A stretch of DNA of 49,216 bases. Origin: Stenotrophomonas_A sp035629025 (GTDB lineage: Bacteria > Pseudomonadota > Gammaproteobacteria > Xanthomonadales > Xanthomonadaceae). The translations under genes were made by a program, and so were the position numbers. A model generated the notes under the pieces. The model was not told the origin of the DNA. It made no database searches and saw only the letters and a list, made by a program, of their open reading frames with translations. The DNA is taken from positions 1-49,216 of the forward strand of contig DASPIU010000084.1 of NCBI GenBank assembly GCA_035629025.1. Reading direction: 5' to 3'. Positions 7,745 through 15,121 of this stretch are shown piece after piece; the first letter of the stretch is position 1, and the number at the start of each line of letters is the position of its first letter.

Positions 7745-7983
7745 TTCGGCATCCGGCCACGGGGCGGCAGCAGCTCGCCATCGTCGCCGCCGCCGCTGGG
7801 GATCGCGCTGCTCGGGCGATGGCCAGGCGAATGCGAGGGAGCAATCTGCGCGGGATCCGGCGCCGGGCCATGCGCCGCGGAGCTCGGGGTGACGCAGCTT
7901 CCGTGGTCGGGCTCGGACGCGCCGGTCGATGCCCAGGCCAGTGCCGGGGACAGCAGCAGGAACAGACAGGCGAATCGGCGCAT
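7711..7983 (-). CDS. Small secreted protein overlapping the mtfA start
   Basis: A 90-residue protein with a signal peptide (MRRFACLFLLLSPALAWA) and a low-complexity Pro/Gly/Ser middle. The last 25 residues (GGDDGELL, then RMPKWHSFLPGMFR) are more structured. The final 11 codons overlap the start of mtfA in another frame. A minus-strand TAGAAT at 8021-8016, 32 nt before the start, may be its -10 box. No function is recognised. In-frame alternatives two or more codons upstream are possible. The well-formed signal peptide and defined C-terminus argue that it is real rather than a shadow frame. Confidence 0.6.
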   Translation of the reverse strand: MRRFACLFLLLSPALAWASTGASEPDHGSCVTPSSAAHGPAPDPAQIAPSHSPGHRPSSAIPSGGGDDGELLPPRGRMPKWHSFLPGMFR

Positions 7984-8041
7984 CGTCCACATCCCGGCAA
8001 GGGTCCAAGCTCGCGATTCTAACGCGCTTTTCACGGCCCCT

Positions 8042-8075
8042 GGCAAGCGCTGCTGGGCGGCCCGGGGCGCTTGCC
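8042..8075. promoter_or_regulatory. 9-N16-9 inverted repeat next to the birA -10 box
   Basis: GGCAAGCGC at 8042-8050 and GCGCTTGCC at 8067-8075 are exact reverse complements separated by 16 bp. The right arm ends 1 bp before CATAAT (8077-8082), a plausible -10 box for birA. The arm spacing resembles a BirA operator (half-sites about 15-16 bp apart), but the arm sequence does not match the known consensus. It lies between divergent genes and could serve either one. Confidence 0.4.
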
Positions 8076-8120
8076 GCATAATTCTGGCGCTCGCCCCTGG
8101 GCGAAATGTTTGGAGAGCCC

Positions 8121-9086
8121 GTGGACGACCGCGCTTTACTGGCCAGGCTAGCCCTGGGCCGCCTGTCGGGGGACGCGCTGGCGCGGGATTTCGGCCTGAC
8201 CCGGGCCGCAGTCTGGAAGCGCATCCAGAACCTGCGCGCGGCCGGCATCGACATCCAGGGCCGGGCCGGCGAAGGCTACGGCCTGGGCTACCCGGTGGAA
8301 CTGCTGGACCGCGCGCGCATTCTCGCCGCGCTGCCCGAGGAGGCGGTCGAGGCGCTGGACCGGCTCGAGATTGCCTGGACCCTGGAATCGACCAATACCG
8401 AACTGCTCGCCCAGCCCGTACCCGAAGAGGGCGTCTCGGTGTTGCTGGCCGAACGCCAGACCGGCGGCCGTGGGCGGCGCGGCCGGCAATGGGCCTCGCC
8501 GTTGGCGGCGCATATCTACCTGTCGTTGTCGCGGCGCTTTGCTGGCGGCCTGGCGCAGCTGGCGGGGCTCAGCCTGGCGGTGGGCGTGGCCGCGGCCGAG
8601 GCGCTGCGGGCGGCCGGCTTCGCTGATGTCGGCTTGAAGTGGCCCAACGACCTGCTGGTCGGCGAGCGCAAGCTCGGCGGCTTGTTGATCGAAGGCGGCG
8701 GCGAACTCGGCGGGCCCGCGCGCGCGGTGATCGGCCTGGGCATCAACGTGCACATGCCCGAGAGTTTCGCCGCCGGCATCGGCCAGCCGTGGATCGACCT
8801 GGACGCGATGGCCGGCGCGCCGCAATCGCGCAACGCCATCGTTGCCAACCTGCTTGCGCACCTGCTGCCGGCGCTGGACCTGTTCGATGCGCAGGGCCTG
8901 GCCCCCTTCCTGCCGCGCTACGCCGCGCTGGATCTGCTGGCCGGGCGCAAGGTGCGGGTGGAAGAGGCCGGTCGCCACCACGAAGGCGAGGCACTGGGTC
9001 TGGCCGAAGACGGCGCGCTGCGCGTGCTGGGCGAGGGCGGTGAGCGCCACTTCCATGCCGGCGAAGTCAGCGTGAGGCCGGCATGA
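8121..9086 (+). CDS. birA: Biotin protein ligase / biotin repressor BirA
   Basis: A 321-residue bifunctional protein from GTG 8121, which has GGAGAG at a good distance; an ATG at 8106 is in frame but less well placed. The N-terminal winged helix (LSGDALARDFGLTRAAVWKRIQNL) suggests operator binding. The ligase domain shows ESTNTE, the biotinyl-adenylate loop GRGRRGRQW, KWPNDLLV, KLGGLLIE and GLGINV. It activates biotin with ATP and attaches it to the acetyl-CoA carboxylase carrier protein. Its stop overlaps the coaX start (ATGA), as in many gammaproteobacteria. Confidence 0.93.
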   Translation: MDDRALLARLALGRLSGDALARDFGLTRAAVWKRIQNLRAAGIDIQGRAGEGYGLGYPVELLDRARILAALPEEAVEALDRLEIAWTLESTNTELLAQPVPEEGVSVLLAERQTGGRGRRGRQWASPLAAHIYLSLSRRFAGGLAQLAGLSLAVGVAAAEALRAAGFADVGLKWPNDLLVGERKLGGLLIEGGGELGGPARAVIGLGINVHMPESFAAGIGQPWIDLDAMAGAPQSRNAIVANLLAHLLPALDLFDAQGLAPFLPRYAALDLLAGRKVRVEEAGRHHEGEALGLAEDGALRVLGEGGERHFHAGEVSVRPA

Positions 9087-9817
9087 GTCAGTGGTTGTTT
9101 GATTTGGGCAATTCCCGTTTCAAGTTTGCGCCGCTGCGCGAGGACGGTCGCGTTGGCGACGTGCAGGCCTGGGCGCACGGGGTGCAGGCGCTGTCCGCCG
9201 CCCACGCCGAGGCGCTGCCGCGCGGCGAGGTGGCCTGGGTCGCCAGCGTCGCCGCGCCGGACCTGACCGCCGATGTCATCGCGCATCTGCAGCAGCGCTT
9301 CGCGCAGGTGCACGTTGTGCGCACGCTGGCCGAATGCGCCGGTGTGCGCGTGGCCTATGCGCAGCCGCAGAAGTTTGGCGTGGACCGTTTTCTCGCGTTG
9401 CTGGGGGCGCGCCGGCTGGGGCCGGTGCTGGTGGCCGGCGTCGGCACCGCGTTGACCGTGGACCTGATGGATGCGGAAGGCGGCCATCGCGGTGGCCGCA
9501 TCGCCGCTTCGCCCACCACCATGCGCGAGGCGCTGCACCAGCGCGCCGCGCAACTGCCAGCGGAGGGCGGCGACTACGCCGAGTTTGCCAACGACACTGC
9601 CGATGCGCTGACCTCCGGCTGCGATGGCGCAGCCGTGGCCTTGGTTGAGCGCAGCCTGCAACAGGCCAGCCTGTTGCTGGGGCCGGTGCGCCTGCTGCTG
9701 CACGGTGGCGGCGCGCCGCCGCTGCTGCCGCTGTTGCCGGGAGCGGAGTACCGGCCTTCGCTGGTGCTCGATGGCCTGGCGGTATGGGCGGCGCATCACG
9801 CCACGCGGCTTGACTGA
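9083..9817 (+). CDS. coaX: Type III pantothenate kinase
   Basis: A 244-residue cytosolic enzyme of the ASKHA fold that phosphorylates pantothenate, the first step of coenzyme A synthesis. Visible motifs are the N-terminal phosphate loop DLGNSRFK, PQKFGVDR, VGTALTVDLMD and GGRIAASPTTMREALHQR. Length is a little under the usual 250. It overlaps birA by four bases, so translation is coupled. Confidence 0.93.
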   Translation: MSQWLFDLGNSRFKFAPLREDGRVGDVQAWAHGVQALSAAHAEALPRGEVAWVASVAAPDLTADVIAHLQQRFAQVHVVRTLAECAGVRVAYAQPQKFGVDRFLALLGARRLGPVLVAGVGTALTVDLMDAEGGHRGGRIAASPTTMREALHQRAAQLPAEGGDYAEFANDTADALTSGCDGAAVALVERSLQQASLLLGPVRLLLHGGGAPPLLPLLPGAEYRPSLVLDGLAVWAAHHATRLD

Positions 9818-9860
9818 AGGGCATCGTGAGCCGGCCGGCCTGCGCCGCGCCGCCGGCGGT

Positions 9861-9873
9861 TAGAATCGGCCCA
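9861..9873 (+). promoter_or_regulatory. -10 box directly before the SPOR gene, possible leaderless start
   Basis: TAGAAT at 9861-9866 is followed by 6 nt and then the ATG at 9873; no Shine-Dalgarno sequence is present in the gap. The spacing puts the transcription start on the start codon. The matching -35 is poor. Confidence 0.45.
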
Positions 9874-10565
9874 TGTACGTTCGCGCCCTCATCGTCGTGC
9901 TCGCCATCCTCAACGCCGGTGTCGCCCTGTGGTGGGCGCTGCGGCCTGCGCCGAGCCCCCCTGCGCCGCCGCCGGCCACCGCGTCGGGCGTGGCTTCGCT
10001 GCAACTGTTGCTGACCCCGGCACCACCTGCCGCGGCGCCCGCGGCCGAACCGGCGCCGGCCACGCCGGCAGCCGCGGCGAACGTGGCCGCGCCCAAGCCG
10101 GCGATTCCCCCGAGCACCGATCGTTGCGTGCGGCTCGGCCCCTATCCGGATCAGGCCAGTGCCGAAACCGCGCGCACGGCTGCCGGTGGCGTCCTGCGCA
10201 CGCCGCGGGTCAGGGAAGTGGCCGAGGCCAGCAGCTTCCGCGTCATGCTCAATGGCGTGGGCGACCGCGAATCAGCGCAGGCCGTCATCGCCAGGATCAA
10301 GGCGGCCGGTTTGCGCGACTACTACGTGGTGGGCAACGGCGGCCAGAATGCGATCGCGCTGGGCCAGTACCGCAGCCGAGAAGGCGCCGAACGGCGCCAG
10401 AGCGAGCTGGCCGCGGCCGGCTTCCAGGCCGAGGTCATGCCCAGCGGCGGTGGGGCGACCGGCTCGCGCTGGTGGATCGAGGCGCGCGCCGCTGGCGACG
10501 AAGCCGCACTGCGCGGCTTGCATGCGCCCAGTCTGCGATCGCTGGATTGCGCGACCCTGCGCTAG
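9873..10565 (+). CDS. SPOR-domain protein
   Basis: A 230-residue protein with one N-terminal membrane helix (about 3-24), then a Pro/Ala-rich linker to about residue 85, then a CVRLGPYPD strand that opens the SPOR-like region. Within it, SSFRVMLNGVGDRESAQAVIARIKAAG and a second repeat-like half (YYVVGNG, IALGQYRSREGAERRQSELAAAGFQ) fit SPOR folds, which bind denuded peptidoglycan at division sites. It follows coaX, as in other xanthomonads. The stop codon forms the first three bases of the TAGAAT preceding the tRNA gene. Confidence 0.82.
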   Translation: MYVRALIVVLAILNAGVALWWALRPAPSPPAPPPATASGVASLQLLLTPAPPAAAPAAEPAPATPAAAANVAAPKPAIPPSTDRCVRLGPYPDQASAETARTAAGGVLRTPRVREVAEASSFRVMLNGVGDRESAQAVIARIKAAGLRDYYVVGNGGQNAIALGQYRSREGAERRQSELAAAGFQAEVMPSGGGATGSRWWIEARAAGDEAALRGLHAPSLRSLDCATLR

Positions 10566-10568
10566 AAT
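10563..10568 (+). promoter_or_regulatory. -10 box of the tRNA-Thr gene
   Basis: TAGAAT lies 35 nt before the mature tRNA 5' end and overlaps the stop codon of the SPOR gene. No convincing -35 was found. Confidence 0.4.
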
Positions 10569-10603
10569 GCGCGCGCCGCAGGCTGACAGCCCGGCTTGCA
10601 CTT

Positions 10604-10679
10604 GCCGCTTTAGCTCAGTTGGTAGAGCAACTGTCTTGTAAACAGTAGGTCATCCGTTCGATTCGGATAAGCGGCACCA
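10604..10679 (+). tRNA. tRNA-Thr (anticodon TGT)
   Basis: A full cloverleaf: acceptor GCCGCTT pairs with AAGCGGC, discriminator A and an encoded CCA at 10677-10679. The D arm has AGCTCAGTTGGTAGAGC. The anticodon stem CTGTC/GACAG-like arm holds loop bases with TGT, reading ACA and related threonine codons. The T arm has GTTCGATTC. The length is 76 nt. Confidence 0.96.
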
Positions 10680-10798
10680 TCCCCGGCATATCTCGTCCTT
10701 GCTCAGCCGTCGCGCAGCGCGCCTGCTGCAGTGCCGCAGGGCGAAAGCGCGTGCGGCGACTAGACTTCATGGTTTCATCTGCAACCAGGAGGGCCGCA

Positions 10799-11722
10799 AT
10801 GGCCACGTCGTATCCCCCCGTCTCGATCATCGGCGTGCCCACCGACATTGGCGCCGGCCATCGGGGTGCCCGGATGGGGCCCGAGGCGCTGCGCATTGCC
10901 GGCCTGGCCGAGGCGCTGGTCGCACGCGGCGTGGAGGTGCGCGACACCGGCAACCTCGACGGCCCGCGCAACCCCTGGACGACGCCGGTCGGCGGCTACC
11001 GCCACCTGCACGAGGTGGTGGCGTGGAACCGCGCACTGATGGACGCCACCTATGCGGAACTGGCCGACGGCCGCATGCCGATCATGCTGGGCGGCGACCA
11101 CTGCCTGGCGATGGGCTCGATCACCGCGGTGTCGCGCTGGTGCCGCGAGCGCGGCCGCAAGCTGCGCGTGCTGTGGCTGGATGCGCATTCGGATTTCAAC
11201 ACCAGCGAGGTCACGCCCTCGGGCAACGTGCATGGCATGCCGGTGGCCTGCCTGTGCGGCCTGGGCCCGAGCGAACTGACCGAGCTGGGCGGCAGCGCGC
11301 CGGCGCTGCTGCCGGAGCAGGTGCGGCAGATCGGCATCCGTTCGGTGGACCCGGAAGAGAAACGCTTGATCAAGCAGCACCGTGTCGACGTCTACGACAT
11401 GCGCTACATCGACGAGAACGGCATGAAGCGGACGATGGAAGCAGCGCTGGCCGGGCTCGATGCCGACACCCACCTGCACGTGAGTTTCGATGTCGATTTC
11501 CTAGATCCCAGCATCGCCCCCGGCGTGGGCACCACCGTGCCCGGTGGCCCGAACTATCGCGAAGCGCAGCTGGTGATGGAGATGATCGCCGACACCGGGC
11601 TGCTGGGCTCGCTGGACATCGTCGAACTCAACCCGGTCATCGACACGCGCAATCTGACTGCCGAGCTTGCGGTGGATCTGGTGGAAAGCCTGTTCGGCAA
11701 ATCCACGCTGATGCGGGACTGA
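10799..11722 (+). CDS. rocF: Arginase
   Basis: A 307-residue ureohydrolase that splits arginine to ornithine and urea. The binuclear manganese ligands are seen in GGDHC, DAHSDFN and SFDVDFLDP, and the substrate loop in TPSGNVHGMP. The C-terminal ELNPVIDTRN completes the family pattern. AGGAGGG at 10787-10793, 5 nt before the ATG, fixes the start over an in-frame ATG at 10751-type upstream codons. TAGACT at 10761-10766 could be the -10 box. It stands alone between tRNA-Thr and the entericidin genes. Confidence 0.93.
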   Translation: MATSYPPVSIIGVPTDIGAGHRGARMGPEALRIAGLAEALVARGVEVRDTGNLDGPRNPWTTPVGGYRHLHEVVAWNRALMDATYAELADGRMPIMLGGDHCLAMGSITAVSRWCRERGRKLRVLWLDAHSDFNTSEVTPSGNVHGMPVACLCGLGPSELTELGGSAPALLPEQVRQIGIRSVDPEEKRLIKQHRVDVYDMRYIDENGMKRTMEAALAGLDADTHLHVSFDVDFLDPSIAPGVGTTVPGGPNYREAQLVMEMIADTGLLGSLDIVELNPVIDTRNLTAELAVDLVESLFGKSTLMRD

Positions 11723-11857
11723 GTTTCCTGAACGTTTTCCCTGAGCCGTTTTGACGAAACCGTCCGCGTTCACGCGCGCTCGACGGCTTCGCAGTCAGAT
11801 TCTCCCGCAAGCGGTACCGCCACCCACCACGGGGCGCCGCGTCACTCGGAGAAGAAC

Positions 11858-12010
11858 ATGAAGCGACTGATGACCCTGGCGATGCTGGCCCTGTTTTCCG
11901 TTGGCATGCTGAGCGGCTGCAACACCGTTGCCGGTGCCGGCAAGGATGTGCAGAAGGCCGGCGAAAAGGTGGAAAACACCGCTGAGAAGTGCAGCGACGG
12001 CAAGTGCTGA
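11858..12010 (+). CDS. Entericidin A/B-family lipoprotein, cysteine-tailed copy
   Basis: A 50-residue lipoprotein: signal peptide with lipobox LSGC (lipidated C21), then NTVAGAGKDVQKAGEKVE, the entericidin core. It ends with a KCSDGKC tail holding two extra cysteines that the second copy lacks. GGAGAAGAAC before the ATG supplies the ribosome binding site. In E. coli entericidins form an antidote/toxin pair in the envelope under stationary-phase control; function here is inferred from family. It is the first of a tandem pair. Confidence 0.85.
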   Translation: MKRLMTLAMLALFSVGMLSGCNTVAGAGKDVQKAGEKVENTAEKCSDGKC

Positions 12011-12194
12011 GCCGTCAGGCAATCGCACCCACTGGCTAATCGCGGCAACGCCGCGGTAACGAACTGACAAAGGAGAGAGACATGAAGCGAGTGATCACCC
12101 TGCTGGCCCTGGGCATGTTTTCCATCGCCGTGCTGAGCGGCTGCAACACCGTTGCCGGCGCCGGCAAGGACGTGCAGAAGGCGGGCGAGAAGGT
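11909..12194 (+). repeat. Tandem gene duplication covering the entericidin cores
   Basis: About 60 bp beginning at CTGAGCGGCTGC (near 11909 and near 12133) match between the two entericidin genes with only a few silent-looking changes. The two copies are direct and about 224 bp apart. Confidence 0.75.
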
Positions 12195-12216
12195 CGAAGA
12201 CGCGGCGAAGAACTAA
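12082..12216 (+). CDS. Entericidin A/B-family lipoprotein, short copy
   Basis: A 44-residue lipoprotein with lipobox LSGC and the same core as the upstream gene, from which it differs mainly in the signal peptide and in lacking the cysteine tail. AAGGAGAGAG gives a strong ribosome binding site 5-6 nt before the ATG. A rho-independent terminator follows at once, so the pair may form one transcript. Near-identical DNA in both copies points to a recent duplication. Confidence 0.87.
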   Translation: MKRVITLLALGMFSIAVLSGCNTVAGAGKDVQKAGEKVEDAAKN

Positions 12217-12238
12217 GTCACCGCATCGATCGTACGAA

Positions 12239-12261
12239 GGCGGGCTCCGGCCCGCCTTTTT
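12239..12261 (+). terminator. Rho-independent terminator after the entericidins
   Basis: GGCGGGC-TCCG-GCCCGCC forms a perfect 7-bp GC stem with a 4-nt loop, followed by TTTTT. It begins 22 nt after the stop of the second entericidin gene. Confidence 0.9.
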
Positions 12262-12443
12262 CGTGCCCGGCGGAAACCGTCACGCTCGGCTATACCGACG
12301 TTCACCGCGATGACGAGCTTCTTGACGCGCGTTGACCCCTGCGCAACGCCAATCGGAGGAATCTGTTGGCGCGGCGGCAGCCATGCCGCAAGCCCGCAAG
12401 TCCGGCCGACCAACACCGGCCCCCATACCGTAGGAGCGCACGA

Positions 12444-12662
12444 ATGAACAAAGACATCATTTCCGGCAAGTGGACTCAGCTCAAGGGCCAGATGCAGGCC
12501 AAGTGGGGCGACCTCACTGACGATGACTTCGACGTGGCCGAGGGCAATGCCCAGTACCTGTCGGGCAAGCTGCAGGAGCGCTACGGCTGGGATCGCGACC
12601 GCGCCGAGCGCGAGGTGAAGGATTTCGACGCAGCACTGCGCAAGGAATACAAGGACTACTGA
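12444..12662 (+). CDS. CsbD-family stress protein
   Basis: A 72-residue hydrophilic protein matching the CsbD family: SGKWTQLKGQMQAKWGDLTDDDF, a GKLQERYGWDRDRAEREV helix and a short acidic end. CsbD proteins are abundant general-stress proteins of unknown mechanism. TAGGAG at 12431-12436 sets the start at ATG 12444 and rules out the longer frame. The gene has its own terminator. The 227-bp gap upstream holds the entericidin terminator, two TTGAC hexamers at 12322 and 12332 without clear -10 partners, and a CGTTCACC octamer at 12299 discussed in the findings. Confidence 0.9.
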   Translation: MNKDIISGKWTQLKGQMQAKWGDLTDDDFDVAEGNAQYLSGKLQERYGWDRDRAEREVKDFDAALRKEYKDY

Positions 12663-12688
12663 GCGTCTTCGCCGTAGTCTTCAACCGG

Positions 12689-12716
12689 AACGGGCCGCCC
12701 AGTGCGGCCCGTTTCC
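12689..12716 (+). terminator. Rho-independent terminator after the CsbD gene
   Basis: AACGGGCCGC-CCAGT-GCGGCCCGTT forms a perfect 10-bp stem with a 5-nt loop, followed by a short TCC T-poor tail. It starts 27 nt after the csbD-like stop. Confidence 0.85.
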
Positions 12717-12762
12717 TTATGGGCAGCCGCGCTTGCGGTAGGCCGCCCGGCGCCGCCAACGG

Positions 12763-12768
12763 TACACT
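12763..12768 (+). promoter_or_regulatory. Candidate -10 box of trpS
   Basis: TACACT lies 31 nt before the trpS ATG. The same hexamer occurs at a like distance before the M28 peptidase (15085-15090) and the ThuA gene (26340-26345). No good -35 was found at any of the three. Confidence 0.35.
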
Positions 12769-12799
12769 GACGTGGTTTGCTCCTGGCCCCTTGTATCGC

Positions 12800-14092
12800 A
12801 TGACTACCCGCGTCCTTACCGGTATCACCACCTCTGGCACCCCGCACCTGGGCAACTATGTCGGCGCCGTGCGCCCGGCCATTGCCGCCAGCCGCGCGGC
12901 CGACGCGGAGAGCTTCTACTTCCTGGCCGACCTGCACAGCCTGATCAAGGCCCAGGACCCCGCGCGCACGCAGCGTTCGACGCTGGAGATCGCCGCCACC
13001 TGGCTGGCCTGCGGCCTGGACCCGGACAAGGTCTGGTTCTATCGCCAGAGCGATGTGCCCGAGACCAACGAGCTCAACTGGTTCCTGACCTGCATCGCCG
13101 GCAAGGGCACGCTCAACCGCGCCCATGCCTACAAGGCGGCGGTGGACAAGAACGACGCCGAAGGCCTGGACGCCGATGCCGGCATCACCGCCGGTCTGTT
13201 CATGTATCCGGTGCTGATGGCCGCCGACATCCTGATCTTCAATGCGCATCAGGTGCCGGTCGGCCGCGACCAGGTGCAGCACATCGAGATGGCGCGCGAC
13301 TTCGCCCAGCGCTTCAATCATGTCTACAAGCACGACTACTTCGTGCTGCCGGAAGCGCTGATCGACGAGCAGGTCGCCACGCTGCCCGGCCTGGACGGGC
13401 GCAAGATGAGCAAGAGCTACGACAACACCATTCCGCTGTTCGCCCCGCGCGACGAGCTGCGCAAGCTGGTGTTCTCCATCCTCACCGACTCGCGCGCGCC
13501 GGGCGAACCCAAGTCCACCGAAGGCTCGGCGCTGTTCCAGCTGTACCAGGCCTTTGCCACGCCGGAGGAGACCGCGGCCTTCGCCCGCGCCTTCGCCGAG
13601 GGCATCGCCTGGGGCGATGCCAAGCAGCAGCTGTTCGAGCGCATCGATGCCGAGATCGCCCCGCTGCGCGAGCGCTACGAAGCGCTGATGGGCGATCCGG
13701 CGGCGATCGAGGCGATCCTGCGCCGTGGTGGCGAGCGCCTGCGCGAGCGCTACGCACGTCCGTTCCTGGCGCGCCTGCGCCACGCCGTGGGGCTGCGCGA
13801 CCTGAGCGCCCGCGATGACGCCGATCCCGCGCAGAAGCCGGCGAAGGCGGCGCTGCCGCTGTTCAAGCAGTACCGCGAGCCCGATGGCCGCTTCTACTTC
13901 AAGTTGCTCGATGGCGAAGGCGAGCTGCTGGTGCAGAGCGAGGGCTTCGATTCACCGCGCGAGTGCGGCCAGACTATCGCCGTGCTCAAGCAGGCCAGCG
14001 CCGCCGACGCGCTGGAGTCGCCGCTGTTCAAGCTGCAGGTGGCCACCGACGCGGTGCTGGATGCGCTGCGCGCGCTGCGCGAGGCGGCCTGA
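12800..14092 (+). CDS. trpS: Tryptophanyl-tRNA synthetase with extra C-terminal domain
   Basis: A 430-residue class I synthetase that charges tRNA-Trp. The nucleotide-binding motifs are PHLGN (HIGH type) near residue 17 and KMSKS near 200; the tryptophan pocket segments and GRDQVQH are present. The usual enzyme ends near residue 345. Here about 70 residues follow, with the pattern GRFYFKLLDGEGELLVQSEGF...ECGQTIAVLKQ, like the YegP/DUF1508 fold. The start at ATG 12800 removes a non-conserved upstream extension. The extra domain could help RNA or subunit binding; its role is unknown. Confidence 0.93.
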   Translation: MTTRVLTGITTSGTPHLGNYVGAVRPAIAASRAADAESFYFLADLHSLIKAQDPARTQRSTLEIAATWLACGLDPDKVWFYRQSDVPETNELNWFLTCIAGKGTLNRAHAYKAAVDKNDAEGLDADAGITAGLFMYPVLMAADILIFNAHQVPVGRDQVQHIEMARDFAQRFNHVYKHDYFVLPEALIDEQVATLPGLDGRKMSKSYDNTIPLFAPRDELRKLVFSILTDSRAPGEPKSTEGSALFQLYQAFATPEETAAFARAFAEGIAWGDAKQQLFERIDAEIAPLRERYEALMGDPAAIEAILRRGGERLRERYARPFLARLRHAVGLRDLSARDDADPAQKPAKAALPLFKQYREPDGRFYFKLLDGEGELLVQSEGFDSPRECGQTIAVLKQASAADALESPLFKLQVATDAVLDALRALREAA

Positions 14093-14118
14093 GTTCGTTC
14101 TGCGACCAAGGAAGCCCG

Positions 14119-15048
14119 ATGACCCCGCACGGCATCCTCACCATAGACACCGGCTTCCAGCGCCCGCGCTTCGATGCCGCCTACCTGGTCGTCGAACAGG
14201 GCCGTGGGGCCCTGATCGACTGCGGCACCGCGCTCGCCGTGCCCGCCGTGCTCGATGCGCTGTCCAGTGCCGGGCTGGCGCCAGCGGACGTCGACTGGCT
14301 CATCCTCACCCACGTGCACCTGGACCACGCCGGCGGTGCCGGTACGCTGCTGCAGCATCTGCCCAATGCGCGCGTACTGATACATCCGCGAGGCGCACCG
14401 CACATGATCGACCCGACGCGCCTGCTGGCCGGCGCCACCGCGGTCTATGGCGCCGAGGAACTGGCCCGCAGCTATGGGCAGGTGCTGCCGGTGCCGGCCG
14501 AGCGTGTGCAGCTGGCCGAGGATGGCGGCAGCGTGGCCCTGGCCGGACGCGCGCTGCTTACCCTCGACACCCCGGGCCATGCGCGCCACCACTTGTGCGT
14601 GTGGGACGCGCGCAGCCGCAGCTGGTTCACCGGCGACACCTTCGGCCTGTCCTACCGCGAGCTCGATTCGGCACGCGGGCCTTTCATCCTGCCCACGTCC
14701 TCGCCGGTGCAGTTCGAGCCGGAGGCGATGCGTGATTCGATCCAGCGCATGCTCGCCTACGCGCCGGAAGTGATGTACATCACCCACTACGGCCGCGTTG
14801 CGCCGCCGGCAGCGCTGGGTCAGGCGTTGATCGAGCAGATCGAGGCCATGGCCGAGCTGGCGCGCGGCTGCGACGGGCGTCCGGACCGCCATCGCTGTCT
14901 GGTCGCCGCCCTGACCGCGTTGTACCTGGAGCGCGCGCACGCGCACGGCGTGCCACTGGACGATGCGCAAGTGACGCGCGTGCTGGCCATGGACATCGAG
15001 CTCAACGCGCAGGGCCTGGCGAGCTGGCTGGACCGCGCCAGCCGCTGA
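14119..15048 (+). CDS. MBL-fold metallohydrolase
   Basis: A 309-residue metallo-beta-lactamase-fold protein with the zinc motif THVHLDHAGG, a later histidine in TPGHARHH, the bridging aspartate in FTGDTFG and a final histidine in ITHYGRV. The C-terminal 80 residues are helical. The substrate cannot be told from sequence; glyoxalase II, lactonase and similar hydrolases share the fold. GGAAG about 6 nt before ATG 14119 supports the start. It follows trpS by 26 bp. Confidence 0.88.
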   Translation: MTPHGILTIDTGFQRPRFDAAYLVVEQGRGALIDCGTALAVPAVLDALSSAGLAPADVDWLILTHVHLDHAGGAGTLLQHLPNARVLIHPRGAPHMIDPTRLLAGATAVYGAEELARSYGQVLPVPAERVQLAEDGGSVALAGRALLTLDTPGHARHHLCVWDARSRSWFTGDTFGLSYRELDSARGPFILPTSSPVQFEPEAMRDSIQRMLAYAPEVMYITHYGRVAPPAALGQALIEQIEAMAELARGCDGRPDRHRCLVAALTALYLERAHAHGVPLDDAQVTRVLAMDIELNAQGLASWLDRASR

Positions 15049-15121
15049 GTGCGCACCATGCTCGGCGCTGCACGCCGCGCGCACTACACTGTGCACCCCC
15101 TGTCTGCCGAAGAACCTCGCC

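Noticed and set aside
9834..9872. Riboswitch or leader RNA before the SPOR gene
   Set aside because: The gap to coaX is only 55 bp and the -10 box lies right at the start codon, leaving no transcribed leader.
12719..12799. Upstream extension of trpS (27 codons)
   Set aside because: It has no conserved synthetase sequence and would overlap the terminator region and the TACACT box; ATG 12800 matches the family start.
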